A DNA stretch of 64,000 nt, from contig NZ_MKIO01000031.1 in NCBI RefSeq assembly GCF_001938945.1, positions 124,001-188,000 of the forward strand, in the 5' to 3' direction. Source of the DNA: Xaviernesmea rhizosphaerae. Its GTDB lineage: Bacteria > Pseudomonadota > Alphaproteobacteria > Rhizobiales > Rhizobiaceae. The position numbers were made by a program, and so were the translations under genes. Under the pieces are notes generated by a model. It saw only the letters and a list, made by a program, of their open reading frames with translations, searched no databases and was not told the DNA's origin. Below, in pieces: positions 1 through 8,404 of this stretch (within the stretch, counting starts at the first letter, position 1; each line of letters starts with the position of its first letter).

Positions 1-935
1 GTCATCGCCATGCGCCGCGCCTCCGGGCGGCTCTGCGCGATGGCGCCCATCAGCAGGATCTCTTCCGACAGAGCGAGCACGGTCTCCAGAAGGCGCCGTT
101 CGCGCGCGTCGCCACGCAGGAAGGCAATCACCTCGCGAAGCTGAAGGGCAGAACCGACGCTGTCGCCCAGGATCTGCGAGAGGTCGCTCAGAAGCGCCGT
201 CATCTTGAGTCCGGCGCCCTTGGCCACAGCGATCAGGCTTTCGGCAAGCGCCATGGCGTCGTCTTTATCGGCCATGAAGGCGCCCGAGCCGTACGGCACT
301 GTCATCACCAGGCCGCTGATACCGGCCGCAAGCTTCTTCGACAGGATCGAGCCGGTGATCAGCGGAATGCTCTCGACCGTCGCGGCGACATCGCGCACAT
401 AGTAGATCGGCCGGTCCGCCGGCGCCAGCTCGGGCGTCGGGCCGATGATCGCGCAGCCGATCTCCTTGACCGCTTCCATGAACAGCGCCGTGGGCGGCGC
501 GATGTCGTAGCCGGGAATGGCATCCAGCAGATCGACCTCACCACCGGTATAGCCAAGGCCGCGCGCGGAGATCATCGGCATGTGGATGCCGCAGGCCGCA
601 ACCAGGGGCGCGACGATCAGGCTCACCTTCTCGTCTCCCACACCGCCGCTCGAATGCTTGTCGATCAGCGTCGCACCGGAAAGCCCCACCGCGCTCCAGT
701 CCAGAACCCGGCCGGAATCACGCATGGCCAGGGCATAGCGTACCCGCTCGTCCGCAGTCATGCCGTTGAGATAGACGGCCATAGTGAAAGCGCCGATCTG
801 GCCTTCGGAGACCGATCCGTCAACCGCGCCGGCCATGAACCGGCGAAAATCCTCCTCGCCGAGTTCCTCTCGGTCTCTCTTCTTGCGGATGACGGCCTGC
901 GGGAGGAACGGCTCGTCGCTGACGCTCATGTCCAT
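1..935 (-). CDS. deoA: Thymidine (pyrimidine-nucleoside) phosphorylase, N-terminal part
   Basis: Cytosolic phosphorolysis of thymidine or deoxyuridine to the base plus deoxyribose 1-phosphate. About 311 residues are visible; the family is about 440 long, so the C-terminal quarter lies beyond position 1. The phosphate loop DKHSSGGVGD sits at residues 92-101. R181, S196 and K200 match E. coli R171, S186 and K190, and His94 matches H85. Two family motifs differ: GLGHTGG reads GLGYTGG, and the segment before GSGAFM reads VPY instead of VKV. The ATG at 935 follows GGAG by 3 bases; an in-frame ATG at 929 has better spacing (9) and may be the real start. It begins 23 bp after the nucleoside hydrolase gene on the same strand, so it is probably the last gene of the nucleoside operon. 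Confident family call; exact nucleoside preference unknown. Confidence 0.93.
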   Translation of the reverse strand, partial: MDMSVSDEPFLPQAVIRKKRDREELGEEDFRRFMAGAVDGSVSEGQIGAFTMAVYLNGMTADERVRYALAMRDSGRVLDWSAVGLSGATLIDKHSSGGVGDEKVSLIVAPLVAACGIHMPMISARGLGYTGGEVDLLDAIPGYDIAPPTALFMEAVKEIGCAIIGPTPELAPADRPIYYVRDVAATVESIPLITGSILSKKLAAGISGLVMTVPYGSGAFMADKDDAMALAESLIAVAKGAGLKMTALLSDLSQILGDSVGSALQLREVIAFLRGDARERRLLETVLALSEEILLMGAIAQSRPEARRMAM

Positions 936-958
936 GGGCTCCGTTCGGAAGAGATTTT

Positions 959-1900
959 TCAGGGAAGGCGGGCAAGCCGCTGGGTCAGCAGCGCGTAAAA
1001 GGCATGGGCGTCGATATCGTGCAGGAAATCGACATTCGGGACGCGATCGGTCACCCGCCACCAGTCCACCACGCTCATGCCATAGGTCAGCTCGCCCTTC
1101 AGCTCGATGCCGACATGGACCTTGCGACCGGTGAAGATGTCCGGCCGCAATAGGAAGGCGATAGCGCAGGGATCGTGCAGCGGCGCAGCCTCCCAGCCAT
1201 ATTTCTGCATGTCGAAGGCCTCCGAGAAGGACAGCATCTCTGCCGCAGCCACCGCCGCGCGATTGCCCAGTGCGCGAAGGGCATCCAGTCGCGCCTTCGT
1301 GCTGAGGCAGCGATGGGTGACGTCCATCGGCACCATGGTGATGGGCAAACCGCTGCGCAGCACGAGGTCGGCGGCTTCGGGATCGACATATTCGTTGAAG
1401 GCGGCGGCTGGCGTAATGTTGCCGCCTTCGAGACGCGTGCCGGCGATCATGACGATGCGGCCGATGCGGGCGGCGATATCGGGCGCCTTGACCAGCGCCA
1501 TGGCGATGTTGGTGAGCGGGCCGAGCGTGACCAGCGACAGTTCCCCAGGCGTGGCAGCGCGAAAGGACTCGATCAGGAAATCGACGCCGTGCTTGTCGCG
1601 CACCGGCATGGTGGGAACAGGAAGGGAAGGTCCGTCCAGCCCGGTCGGCCCGTGCACATGCTCTGCGGTCACCAGATCGCGCCGCATCGGCCGGGCCGCG
1701 CCTGCATGGAGCGGCACGTCGGTGCGGCCCGCCAGCTCCAGCACCTGCCGGGCATTGTAGGTCGTGCGGTCGAGCGGCACGTTGCCCGCAACCGTGACGA
1801 CGCCTTCGACCGAAAGCTCCGGCGAGGCGAGCGCCAGCAGCAGGGCGACCGCGTCATCCTGGCCGGGATCTGTGTCGATGATGATTTTCTGCGGTAGCAT
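959..1900 (-). CDS. Nucleoside hydrolase, IunH family, intact metal site
   Basis: N-ribohydrolase that cleaves nucleosides to base plus ribose in the cytosol; 313 residues, normal for the family. The Ca-binding motif DTDPGQDDA (D11, D15, D16) and the late catalytic pair H242-D243 in PLHDPCA are present, as is the EHVHGPTGLDG loop at 80-90. The start at 1900 is chosen because AAGGAG lies six bases upstream. An in-frame ATG at 1915 overlaps the preceding stop as ATGA and would add five residues but has no clear ribosome site. It lies downstream of an amidohydrolase and upstream of deoA in a nucleoside import operon, so imported nucleosides are the likely substrates. Base specificity cannot be read from sequence. 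Confidence 0.93.
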   Translation of the reverse strand: MLPQKIIIDTDPGQDDAVALLLALASPELSVEGVVTVAGNVPLDRTTYNARQVLELAGRTDVPLHAGAARPMRRDLVTAEHVHGPTGLDGPSLPVPTMPVRDKHGVDFLIESFRAATPGELSLVTLGPLTNIAMALVKAPDIAARIGRIVMIAGTRLEGGNITPAAAFNEYVDPEAADLVLRSGLPITMVPMDVTHRCLSTKARLDALRALGNRAAVAAAEMLSFSEAFDMQKYGWEAAPLHDPCAIAFLLRPDIFTGRKVHVGIELKGELTYGMSVVDWWRVTDRVPNVDFLHDIDAHAFYALLTQRLARLP

Positions 1901-1911
1901 GGTCGACTCCT

Positions 1912-3435
1912 TCATCCGTGCCGCCAGGACGGCATGTCGCCGGCATAGCGCTGCATTCCGATATCTTGCGCTGTGGCGCGGCGGTGGATTTCCTGCATGA
2001 ACGGCTCGAGGACGCGGTTCTGCGCCTCTACGCGCGCGTGCTCGGCCAGGAGCGGCGGCACGGTTTCCGCTATCTCGGCAAGCACGGCATCCTCATCCAC
2101 GGTCAGGAGCTTACGGTCGCGCATGACGATCTTGCCATCCACGACGACGGTCTCCACCGAGCCGCCGTTTTCGGCGTAGACCAGATGTTTCTCGACATCG
2201 TTGAACGGCAGGAAGGAGGTGCTTCCCATATCGAGCAGGATGAAATCGGCGGCCTTTCCGGCCTCCAGCGAACCCGTCACTCGATCGAGCAGCGCGGTGC
2301 GCGCGCCGCCAAGCGTTGCGGCCTGCAGGATCTCCCGCGCGCTCAGCCAGTCCTGCGGATCCGGGCCCGTGGCGGACTGCACCAGCGCCGCCACGCGCAT
2401 CACGTCGAAGATGCGCGCCGTGTCGTTGGAGCTGAGACCATCCGTGCCGAGCCCGACCGCCACGCCGGCATCGAGCAGCCTGCGCACCGGCGCAATGCCC
2501 GCGCCGAGCTTGAGGTTGGAGACGGCATTGTGCGCCACCGCGACGCCAGCCTCGCCCATCAGCGCGATGTCGGCATCGCTGACCCAGACCGAATGGGCGA
2601 TCACCATGTTCGGCCCGAGCAGGCCGAGATCGGCAAAGTAGTGGATCAGGGATCTGCCGTAGAGATCCGGGCCGGTCACGGCCTGGGTCTTGGTCTCCAG
2701 AACATGCGTGTGATAGGGCACGCCGTGCCGCCGGCTGAGCGCGTGAAGCGCTGTCATCAGTTCGGGCGTGCAGCGCTGCGGTGCCGACGGCGCCAGCATG
2801 AAGCGCAGACGGCCATTGGCGCGACTATGCAGCCGGGAAAAAACGCGTTCGCAGAATTCGAGACAGGCCTGGACCGAAATCGGCGTGAAGGCGTCGAGCC
2901 GGGCGGCGAGGTCGCGCGGCACGATCTCGCGGGCATAGGGCAGGGCGTCGAGCGCCGGAACGTTCATCACCGCGCTCGAAATGTTGGCGCGGATGCCAGC
3001 GTGGTCATAGGCGTCGAAGACGAGGCCGAGACGGTCGAGATCGTGGCCGGGCGTTTCGAAAAAATCGTCCGACAGCATGGTCACGCCGGATTTCAATGAT
3101 TCCATCGCCAGCAATAGCGTCCGGAGGTAGAGCAGGCGCGGCGGCACCGGACGATTGTCGAAGAAGGGATAGGCATAGAGCAGCCAGATCTCCAGCGGCA
3201 TCTTCTCGTAGCGGCCGCGAAAGAAGGTCTCCGACGAATGGGTGTGGGCGTTGACGAGGCCCGGCATCAGCAGCCTGCCGCGTCCTTCGATGATCTCTGC
3301 CCCGTCCGGCGGTTCTATTCCCTGGCCGATGGTCTCGATCCTGCCGTCGCGCACCAGCATGTCGCCGGCAAAGGCGCCGGTCTGGCCCCGTGCCATGGTC
3401 AGGATCTGCGCGCCGCGCACCAGAAGCGCGGTCAT
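1912..3435 (-). CDS. Amidohydrolase, ATZ/TRZ/cytosine-deaminase type
   Basis: Metal-dependent deaminase or hydrolase of the amidohydrolase superfamily; 507 residues. The HxH metal pair is H64/H66 in VNAHTHSSE. Later come YHTHVLE (metal His and catalytic-Glu region), IAHSVW (second His) and GTDGLSSND (metal Asp), the order seen in triazine hydrolases, guanine deaminase and MTA/SAH deaminases. The frame stays open upstream, but the ATG at 3435 overlaps the preceding stop (TGA 3434-3432) by four bases and starts right at the conserved N-terminal sandwich, so it is preferred. Placed between two nucleoside hydrolase genes, it probably deaminates a nucleoside or its base; the substrate is inference. 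An aminohydrolase acting on a modified purine or pterin is an alternative. Confidence 0.88.
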   Translation of the reverse strand: MTALLVRGAQILTMARGQTGAFAGDMLVRDGRIETIGQGIEPPDGAEIIEGRGRLLMPGLVNAHTHSSETFFRGRYEKMPLEIWLLYAYPFFDNRPVPPRLLYLRTLLLAMESLKSGVTMLSDDFFETPGHDLDRLGLVFDAYDHAGIRANISSAVMNVPALDALPYAREIVPRDLAARLDAFTPISVQACLEFCERVFSRLHSRANGRLRFMLAPSAPQRCTPELMTALHALSRRHGVPYHTHVLETKTQAVTGPDLYGRSLIHYFADLGLLGPNMVIAHSVWVSDADIALMGEAGVAVAHNAVSNLKLGAGIAPVRRLLDAGVAVGLGTDGLSSNDTARIFDVMRVAALVQSATGPDPQDWLSAREILQAATLGGARTALLDRVTGSLEAGKAADFILLDMGSTSFLPFNDVEKHLVYAENGGSVETVVVDGKIVMRDRKLLTVDEDAVLAEIAETVPPLLAEHARVEAQNRVLEPFMQEIHRRATAQDIGMQRYAGDMPSWRHG

Positions 3436-4373
3436 GGCAGGCGGCCCACGCAATGGGTCAGCAGGTGGTAATAAGCCACCGGATCGCCGTCGCGGACGTA
3501 GAAGACGTTTTTCGGCCGCTCCGTAATGCCCCACCAGTCGGCGGCGGTCATGCCCAGCGTCAACTCCGAGCCGGTTTCGACAGAGACGTTGATGCGGCGG
3601 CCGGAGAATATGTCCGGCGCCATCATGTAGGCCGGCACGCAGGGCCCGTGCAGCGGAGCGCCCTCCCAGCCATATTTCCTGAGGTCGAAGGCTTCCGAAA
3701 AGCGCAGCATCTCGGCCAGTGCCGGCCCGCAACGATTGCCGAGTGCTGCAAAAGCACCCAGCCGCTGCGGCGTCGAGAGCATTTTGTGCGTCACGTCGAG
3801 CGGAAGCAGCGTCAGGTCAAGACCGGCGCGCAGCACGATATCGGCAGCTTCCGGATCGACATAGACATTGAACTCGGCCGTCGGCGTAATGTTGCCGACC
3901 TCGAAATAGGCGCCCGCCATGGCGACGACCCGGCGGATGCGACCGGTGATTTCAGGCGCTTCTATGAGTGCCATGGCGAGATTGGTCAGCGGCGACAGCG
4001 AGACGATGGTGATCGTATCAGGCGGGTTTGCGAGAATGGTCTCGATGATGAAGCGCACGCCATGCCTCGGATCGGCTGACATCCAGGGTTCGGGCAAATC
4101 CGGTCCGTCAAGGCCGGTCGGCCCGTGCACATGCTCGGCCATGACGAGCGGGCGCCGGATCGGCCGCGGGCAGCCTGCAAAGACAGGGATGTCGGTGCAC
4201 CCCGTCAGCTCCAGGAGCTTCAGGCAATTGCGCAGCGTGTGGGCGAGATCGATATTGCCGGCCGTGGCCACCAGGCCGAGCACCTCGAAGACCTCGGGCG
4301 CACCGAGCATCATCAGGATGGCGGCGGCCTGATCCTGCCCGGGATCGGTCAGGATGATCACGCGTTCGGCCAT
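3432..4373 (-). CDS. Nucleoside hydrolase-like protein with altered metal site
   Basis: IunH-family fold, 313 residues, aligning without gaps over at least the first 250 residues to the paralogue at 959-1900 (shared EHVHGPTGLDG, NITP, YVDPEAAD, KYGWE). Two calcium-ligand positions have changed. The motif DPGQDDA reads DPGQDQA (Gln at 15 for Asp), and PLHDPC reads PLHGPC (Gly243 for Asp), although D10, D14 and His242 remain. In characterised nucleoside hydrolases D10, D15 and D242 bind Ca, so this protein may have lost activity, use another metal mode, or have a new substrate. ATG at 4373 is chosen although the frame stays open upstream. It ends in a 4-bp overlap with the amidohydrolase start. 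The family call is firm; enzymatic function is open. Confidence 0.9.
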   Translation of the reverse strand: MAERVIILTDPGQDQAAAILMMLGAPEVFEVLGLVATAGNIDLAHTLRNCLKLLELTGCTDIPVFAGCPRPIRRPLVMAEHVHGPTGLDGPDLPEPWMSADPRHGVRFIIETILANPPDTITIVSLSPLTNLAMALIEAPEITGRIRRVVAMAGAYFEVGNITPTAEFNVYVDPEAADIVLRAGLDLTLLPLDVTHKMLSTPQRLGAFAALGNRCGPALAEMLRFSEAFDLRKYGWEGAPLHGPCVPAYMMAPDIFSGRRINVSVETGSELTLGMTAADWWGITERPKNVFYVRDGDPVAYYHLLTHCVGRLP

Positions 4374-4375
4374 GT

Positions 4376-4816
4376 TCACGCTCCTTCGCCGGCGTTGAGC
4401 GCGCCCGGCGCGCCGCCGGGGAGCCATGCGTAAAGCTCCCAGATCTCCCCGTCTGGTCCGGCGAAATAGGCGCAGCGCGCATTCCAGACATAATCGCGTG
4501 GCGGTGCGGTGAAGACGACACCGGCGGCAACGAGTTCGGCATAGGCCTCGTCGAGCGCTGCAAAGCTGTCGAGACGCACCGCGATCAGCAGGCTCGCCGG
4601 CCTTGCCTCGGTCACCTCGACGCCAGCATGCGCGTGAATATGAGTCCCCTCCCACAGGGCCAGCGTCAGGCCCGCGCCGGAGAAATCGGCAAAGCCCGGC
4701 GCGCGGTGCAGCAGGCGGAAGCCGAGTCGGTCGCGATAAAAGGCGATCGACGCCTCGAGATCCTTGACCAGGACGCAGATGTCGCTGATCGCGTGGCGTT
4801 GTGCGAAAGGGTGCAT
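4376..4816 (-). CDS. VOC superfamily protein (glyoxalase/bleomycin-resistance fold)
   Basis: A 146-residue protein with the paired beta-alpha-beta-beta-beta modules of the VOC fold: ISDICVLVKDLEASIAFYRD near the N-terminus and PDGEIWELYAW near the C-terminus, the latter carrying the usual metal-binding Glu position. Known members are lyases, isomerases, dioxygenases and binding proteins, so the fold does not give the reaction. The ATG at 4816 follows GAGG by about five bases and lies seven bases after the permease stop; the longer open frame upstream only reads through the permease gene. The position between transport and hydrolase genes suggests a role in handling a base, sugar or aldehyde product of nucleoside breakdown, but that is inference. 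Confidence 0.8.
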   Translation of the reverse strand: MHPFAQRHAISDICVLVKDLEASIAFYRDRLGFRLLHRAPGFADFSGAGLTLALWEGTHIHAHAGVEVTEARPASLLIAVRLDSFAALDEAYAELVAAGVVFTAPPRDYVWNARCAYFAGPDGEIWELYAWLPGGAPGALNAGEGA

Positions 4817-4823
4817 AAGATCC

Positions 4824-5717
4824 TCAATAATCGCGGAGTTCGGAAAAGCCGTTGGCACCCTTTGCGCCGCCGCGCAGGCGACCGGAGATCCACACGCCGA
4901 GAACGGTCGCGAGATAGGGGAGGGCCAGCAGGAGATCATGCGGCACGGCATCGCCGAACAGGATCTGCGCCCGGATGCCGATGGCACCGACGAGCGAGAA
5001 GAACAAGGCAGCCAGCGCGGTCCAGACGGGATGGGCCGCACCGAAAACGACGGCCGCAAACCCCATGAAGCCGCGCCCGGCCGTCATGTTCTGCGCGAAG
5101 ATCTGCAGACTGCCGGACGCAAGTTCCGCGCCGCCGATGGCGCAGAGCACGCCGCCGACGCACAACGCAAACAGGCGGATGCGCTCAGGGTCGATGCCGA
5201 GGCTGCGCGCAGCGAAGGGATGTTCCCCGCAGGCCGCAAGCTGCAGCCCGAAGCGCGTGCGCCTGAGGAGTACCCACAGGAGTGCGACGACCGCGGGCAT
5301 GGCGGCGACGAAGATCGACAGAGAGGCGAAGGCGCCGAAACTGTCGCCGAGCCGCGGCGCACCGAAGGGCGCGGTGACCGCCGCCTGGCTGCCGAAGATC
5401 GACTGCGCCGCGAGCGCCGTTCCGCCAACGCCGAAGCCGGTCAGGCCGAGGCCGGCAATGATTGGGTTGGCCTTCAGTTTTTCGATGACGAACCAGAGCA
5501 GCATCGAGGCGAGGATGCACAGGACGCAGGCAATGAGGATCGCCAGCGCATAGGAGCCGGTCAGCACGATGCCGATGATCGTGGCGCAGCAGCCGATGAT
5601 CATGATGCCTTCCAGGCCGAGATGCCAAAGCCCGGCCCGCTGGGCGATCATACCGGCCAGCGCGACATAGACCAGCGGGGTGCCCGAGCGCAGGACCGCG
5701 ACGATGAAATCGATCAT
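4824..5717 (-). CDS. Nucleoside-type ABC transporter permease (NupQ/BmpC-like)
   Basis: Inner-membrane subunit of a BMP-family importer; 297 residues with about eight hydrophobic segments. The stretch LAGMIAQRAGLWHLGLEGIM near residues 20-39 is the family hallmark (usually NERAGVVNIGLEG). The start overlaps the stop of the other permease gene by four bases (ATGA), showing tight coupling. It pairs with the permease at 5714-6751, the ATPase at 6748-8346 and the binding protein at 8405-9460. Relatives transport purine and pyrimidine nucleosides, which fits the hydrolases and deoA downstream. Autoinducer or other purine-like ligands are alternatives. Confidence 0.9.
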   Translation of the reverse strand: MIDFIVAVLRSGTPLVYVALAGMIAQRAGLWHLGLEGIMIIGCCATIIGIVLTGSYALAILIACVLCILASMLLWFVIEKLKANPIIAGLGLTGFGVGGTALAAQSIFGSQAAVTAPFGAPRLGDSFGAFASLSIFVAAMPAVVALLWVLLRRTRFGLQLAACGEHPFAARSLGIDPERIRLFALCVGGVLCAIGGAELASGSLQIFAQNMTAGRGFMGFAAVVFGAAHPVWTALAALFFSLVGAIGIRAQILFGDAVPHDLLLALPYLATVLGVWISGRLRGGAKGANGFSELRDY

Positions 5718-6751
5718 GGCGTCTTCCCCCTGGCGCTGAACATCCGGTCGATCATGCGCGACTTGGCGGTGATGAACAGGGCGATCGCCGCGTTGATGAT
5801 GTCGATTGCCGCCGAGGGAAGGCCGGCCATGATCGGCAGGTAGAGAGCCGCGGAGGCAAGTCCTCCGAAGAACAGGGCAGCCACCGCTGTTCCCGTGATC
5901 GACAGATTGGCGACGAGCGCGATCAGAACGGCGGTGAAGCCATGCGTCGGCAGGAAGCCCCCGACCAGCCGTCCATTCGGTCCGAAGACCTCAATGGCAC
6001 CAGCCAGGCCGGCAAGCGCGCCCGACACCATGAAACTCGCGAGCCCGAATTTCCACATCCTGGCGCCCTGCCAGCGCAACATTTCCGGGTTGCGCCCGGC
6101 AAGCCCGCCGAGCACGCCGAAGGCCGTGCGGTTGATCAGGAGCCACATGCCGATGCCGACGACGAGACTGATGGCGATGATCGTCGGCGACAAGCCCATC
6201 GAGTTGGAGATGCGGTAGGCGGCAGCCAGCGGCTTGCTGGAGGATTGCTGGCCGGAGCCCGACGGGTCCTTGAGCGGCCCCGTGGTGACATAGACGAGGA
6301 TGAGGCCGGCGATGAAGTTGCCCATCAGCGTGGTGATCACCTCGTCCGTGCCCCAGCGGAAACGCAGGATGCCAGGCCACAGCGCCCAGAGCGCGCCGCC
6401 GGCCATGCCCGACAGGATCGACACCGGCACCAGCACGGCGACCGGCATGCCGTTGAGCCAGCTTGCCATCGCCGTGGCGGCAATTGCGCCCATGTAGAAT
6501 TGTCCCTGCGCGCCGATGTTGAAGAAGCCGCAGCGGAACGACAGCACGACGCCTGTGGCGGTAATGAACAGCGGCAGCGCCCATCTCAGGCACTGGCTGA
6601 GGCCGCCCTTTCGCAGGAAGGCGCCATCGAGAATGCTCGCGAACATATCGAGCGCGGAGTATCCCGCAGCCTGGAAGATCAGGCCGCAGAGCGCCAGCGC
6701 GACGAGAATGAAGATCGCAGTGCGAAGCAGAATCGTTAACGTGGCACTCAT
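5714..6751 (-). CDS. Nucleoside-type ABC transporter permease (NupP/BmpB-like)
   Basis: Second membrane subunit of the same importer; 345 residues, mostly hydrophobic. VLSFRCGFFNIGAQGQFYMG near residues 64-83 matches the NIGAEGQ signature of this permease class, and GFTAVLIALVA near the C-terminus is also typical. The start at 6751 overlaps the ATPase stop by four bases. The NIGxxGQ class normally forms a heterodimer with the LGLEG class encoded next to it. Nucleoside uptake is inferred from family and neighbours. Confidence 0.91.
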   Translation of the reverse strand: MSATLTILLRTAIFILVALALCGLIFQAAGYSALDMFASILDGAFLRKGGLSQCLRWALPLFITATGVVLSFRCGFFNIGAQGQFYMGAIAATAMASWLNGMPVAVLVPVSILSGMAGGALWALWPGILRFRWGTDEVITTLMGNFIAGLILVYVTTGPLKDPSGSGQQSSSKPLAAAYRISNSMGLSPTIIAISLVVGIGMWLLINRTAFGVLGGLAGRNPEMLRWQGARMWKFGLASFMVSGALAGLAGAIEVFGPNGRLVGGFLPTHGFTAVLIALVANLSITGTAVAALFFGGLASAALYLPIMAGLPSAAIDIINAAIALFITAKSRMIDRMFSARGKTP

Positions 6752-8346
6752 GGCCTTGCTCCGGTAAGGGGCTCGGAAAGCGCCTCCGTCACCGCGCCGG
6801 TCATGGCAGCGCCCACGCGCGCCATATCGTAGGGCGGGCGAAACTCCGCGACGACGCGGCCTGAGAGCATGACGATCAGCCGGTCGGCAGTATCGAAGAG
6901 TTCATCGAGATCGGAGGAGATCATGAGCACGGCCGCGCCCGTATCCCGGGCCTCGCGCAGGGCTTTCCAGACGAAGGCGGTGGCGCCGATATCAAGCCCT
7001 CGCGTGGGCTGCGCGGCGATGATCAGCCGCACCTGCCCATCGAGTTCGCGGGAGAAGATGACCTTTTGCGCATTGCCGCCGGAAAGCGCGCCGGCCGGCT
7101 GTGACGGGCCGGCATATCGCACGCTCCAGCGATCGAAGGCGGCGCGCGCCTGCGCCCGCAACCTCTGAGGGCGGATATAGGAGAGCAGCGGGCCTGCGAG
7201 AAGCCGGCTTGCCGCCCAGTTCTCCCAAAGCGCGCTCGACAGGCTGAGGCCTTCGGAATTGCGCTCGAAGGGGATGACCCTGAGACCTTGCTTTCGCCGC
7301 TCACCCAGGTCCTCCCGGCTGATGTCGCGGCCGCCCATCATGATGCGGCCCTCCTTCAGTTTCGCCAGGCCGCAAAGCGCTTCCACCAGACTGCGCTGGC
7401 CATTGCCCTCGACCCCGGCGACGCCGAGGATTTCCCCGGCATGAAGCGCAACGGAGGCATGGTCGAGCGCCGGCGCTTCTGCTCTGCCTTCGGTCGTTAT
7501 GTCTTCGAGGCGCGCGATGGGCTCGATTGCTGCCGTCTGACGGGCCACAGCGTGCTCGGCCGGGGCGCCTGCGGCCAGCCCGACGGCAGCCTCCGCGCCT
7601 TGCGCAGCGGGGCCGCCGATGATGAGGTCCGACAGCGCGACCGGATCGAGCGCCTGCCGCGCAAGGCCCGCCGCCACCAGCCGCCCGCCGCGCAGGACGG
7701 TGACGGTGTCTGCGATCGCCAGCACTTCGCGGATCTTGTGCAGGATCAGGATGACGGTGACGCCGCGCGCCTTCAGCCGGCGGACGCGTTCGAACAGGCG
7801 CTCCACCCCCGAGGGCGAGAGAACGGCGGTCGGCTCGTCGAGGATCAGGAGGTCGGCCTCCGTCACCAGCGCCCTGGCGATCTCCACCCCCTGCTGGGTT
7901 TCCACCGGCAGATCGCGGATCCGCGACCTGACATCGGCAGTCACGTCCAGTTCCGCCAGATGCTGCGTCCAGCGGCGGGCCAATCCCGATGCGGTAAAGA
8001 GCTGTCCATGCTTGCGCGTGCCGAACTCCATCGCCTCGGCAATGGTGAAGGAAGGTGGCAGGGCAAAACTCTGATGCACCAGTTCCACGCCGGCATCGCG
8101 CGCCGCACGCACCTTGCCAGGCTCGATCTCCAGGCCATCAACCAGGATCTGCCCCTGCCTTGGGCGCACGATGCCGGCGATGGCGCGGGCGAACGTGGTC
8201 TTGCCCGCCCCGTTCTGGCCGACGACAGCGTGTATCCGGCCTCGTTCGAAGCCGACGTCGATGCCATCGAGTGCGATGAAGTCGCCATAGGCGACCGTCA
8301 TCGCCCGGCATTGCCAAGCCGGTGGCGCAACCGATCCGCTGTTCAT
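6748..8346 (-). CDS. Nucleoside-type ABC transporter ATPase, duplicated domains (NupO-like)
   Basis: Energises the BMP-type importer. It has 532 residues with two tandem ABC domains, as in RbsA and NupO. The first has Walker A GQNGAGKTT near residue 45, a degenerate signature LPVETQQGVEI and Walker B LLILDEPT. The second has a degenerate Walker A (GVEGNGQRS), a good signature LSGGNAQK and a weak Walker B. The start at 8346 is chosen because conserved sequence begins within about 15 residues and AAGGGG lies ten bases upstream; a longer open frame runs back into the binding-protein gene and is rejected. It is separated from that gene by 58 bp and overlaps the first permease. Confidence 0.92.
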   Translation of the reverse strand: MNSGSVAPPAWQCRAMTVAYGDFIALDGIDVGFERGRIHAVVGQNGAGKTTFARAIAGIVRPRQGQILVDGLEIEPGKVRAARDAGVELVHQSFALPPSFTIAEAMEFGTRKHGQLFTASGLARRWTQHLAELDVTADVRSRIRDLPVETQQGVEIARALVTEADLLILDEPTAVLSPSGVERLFERVRRLKARGVTVILILHKIREVLAIADTVTVLRGGRLVAAGLARQALDPVALSDLIIGGPAAQGAEAAVGLAAGAPAEHAVARQTAAIEPIARLEDITTEGRAEAPALDHASVALHAGEILGVAGVEGNGQRSLVEALCGLAKLKEGRIMMGGRDISREDLGERRKQGLRVIPFERNSEGLSLSSALWENWAASRLLAGPLLSYIRPQRLRAQARAAFDRWSVRYAGPSQPAGALSGGNAQKVIFSRELDGQVRLIIAAQPTRGLDIGATAFVWKALREARDTGAAVLMISSDLDELFDTADRLIVMLSGRVVAEFRPPYDMARVGAAMTGAVTEALSEPLTGARP

Positions 8347-8404
8347 GCGTTCAAAACCCCTTCGAGACGAAAAGAGAGCGCGGGCGCGCCGCCACCGGAT
8401 GGCC

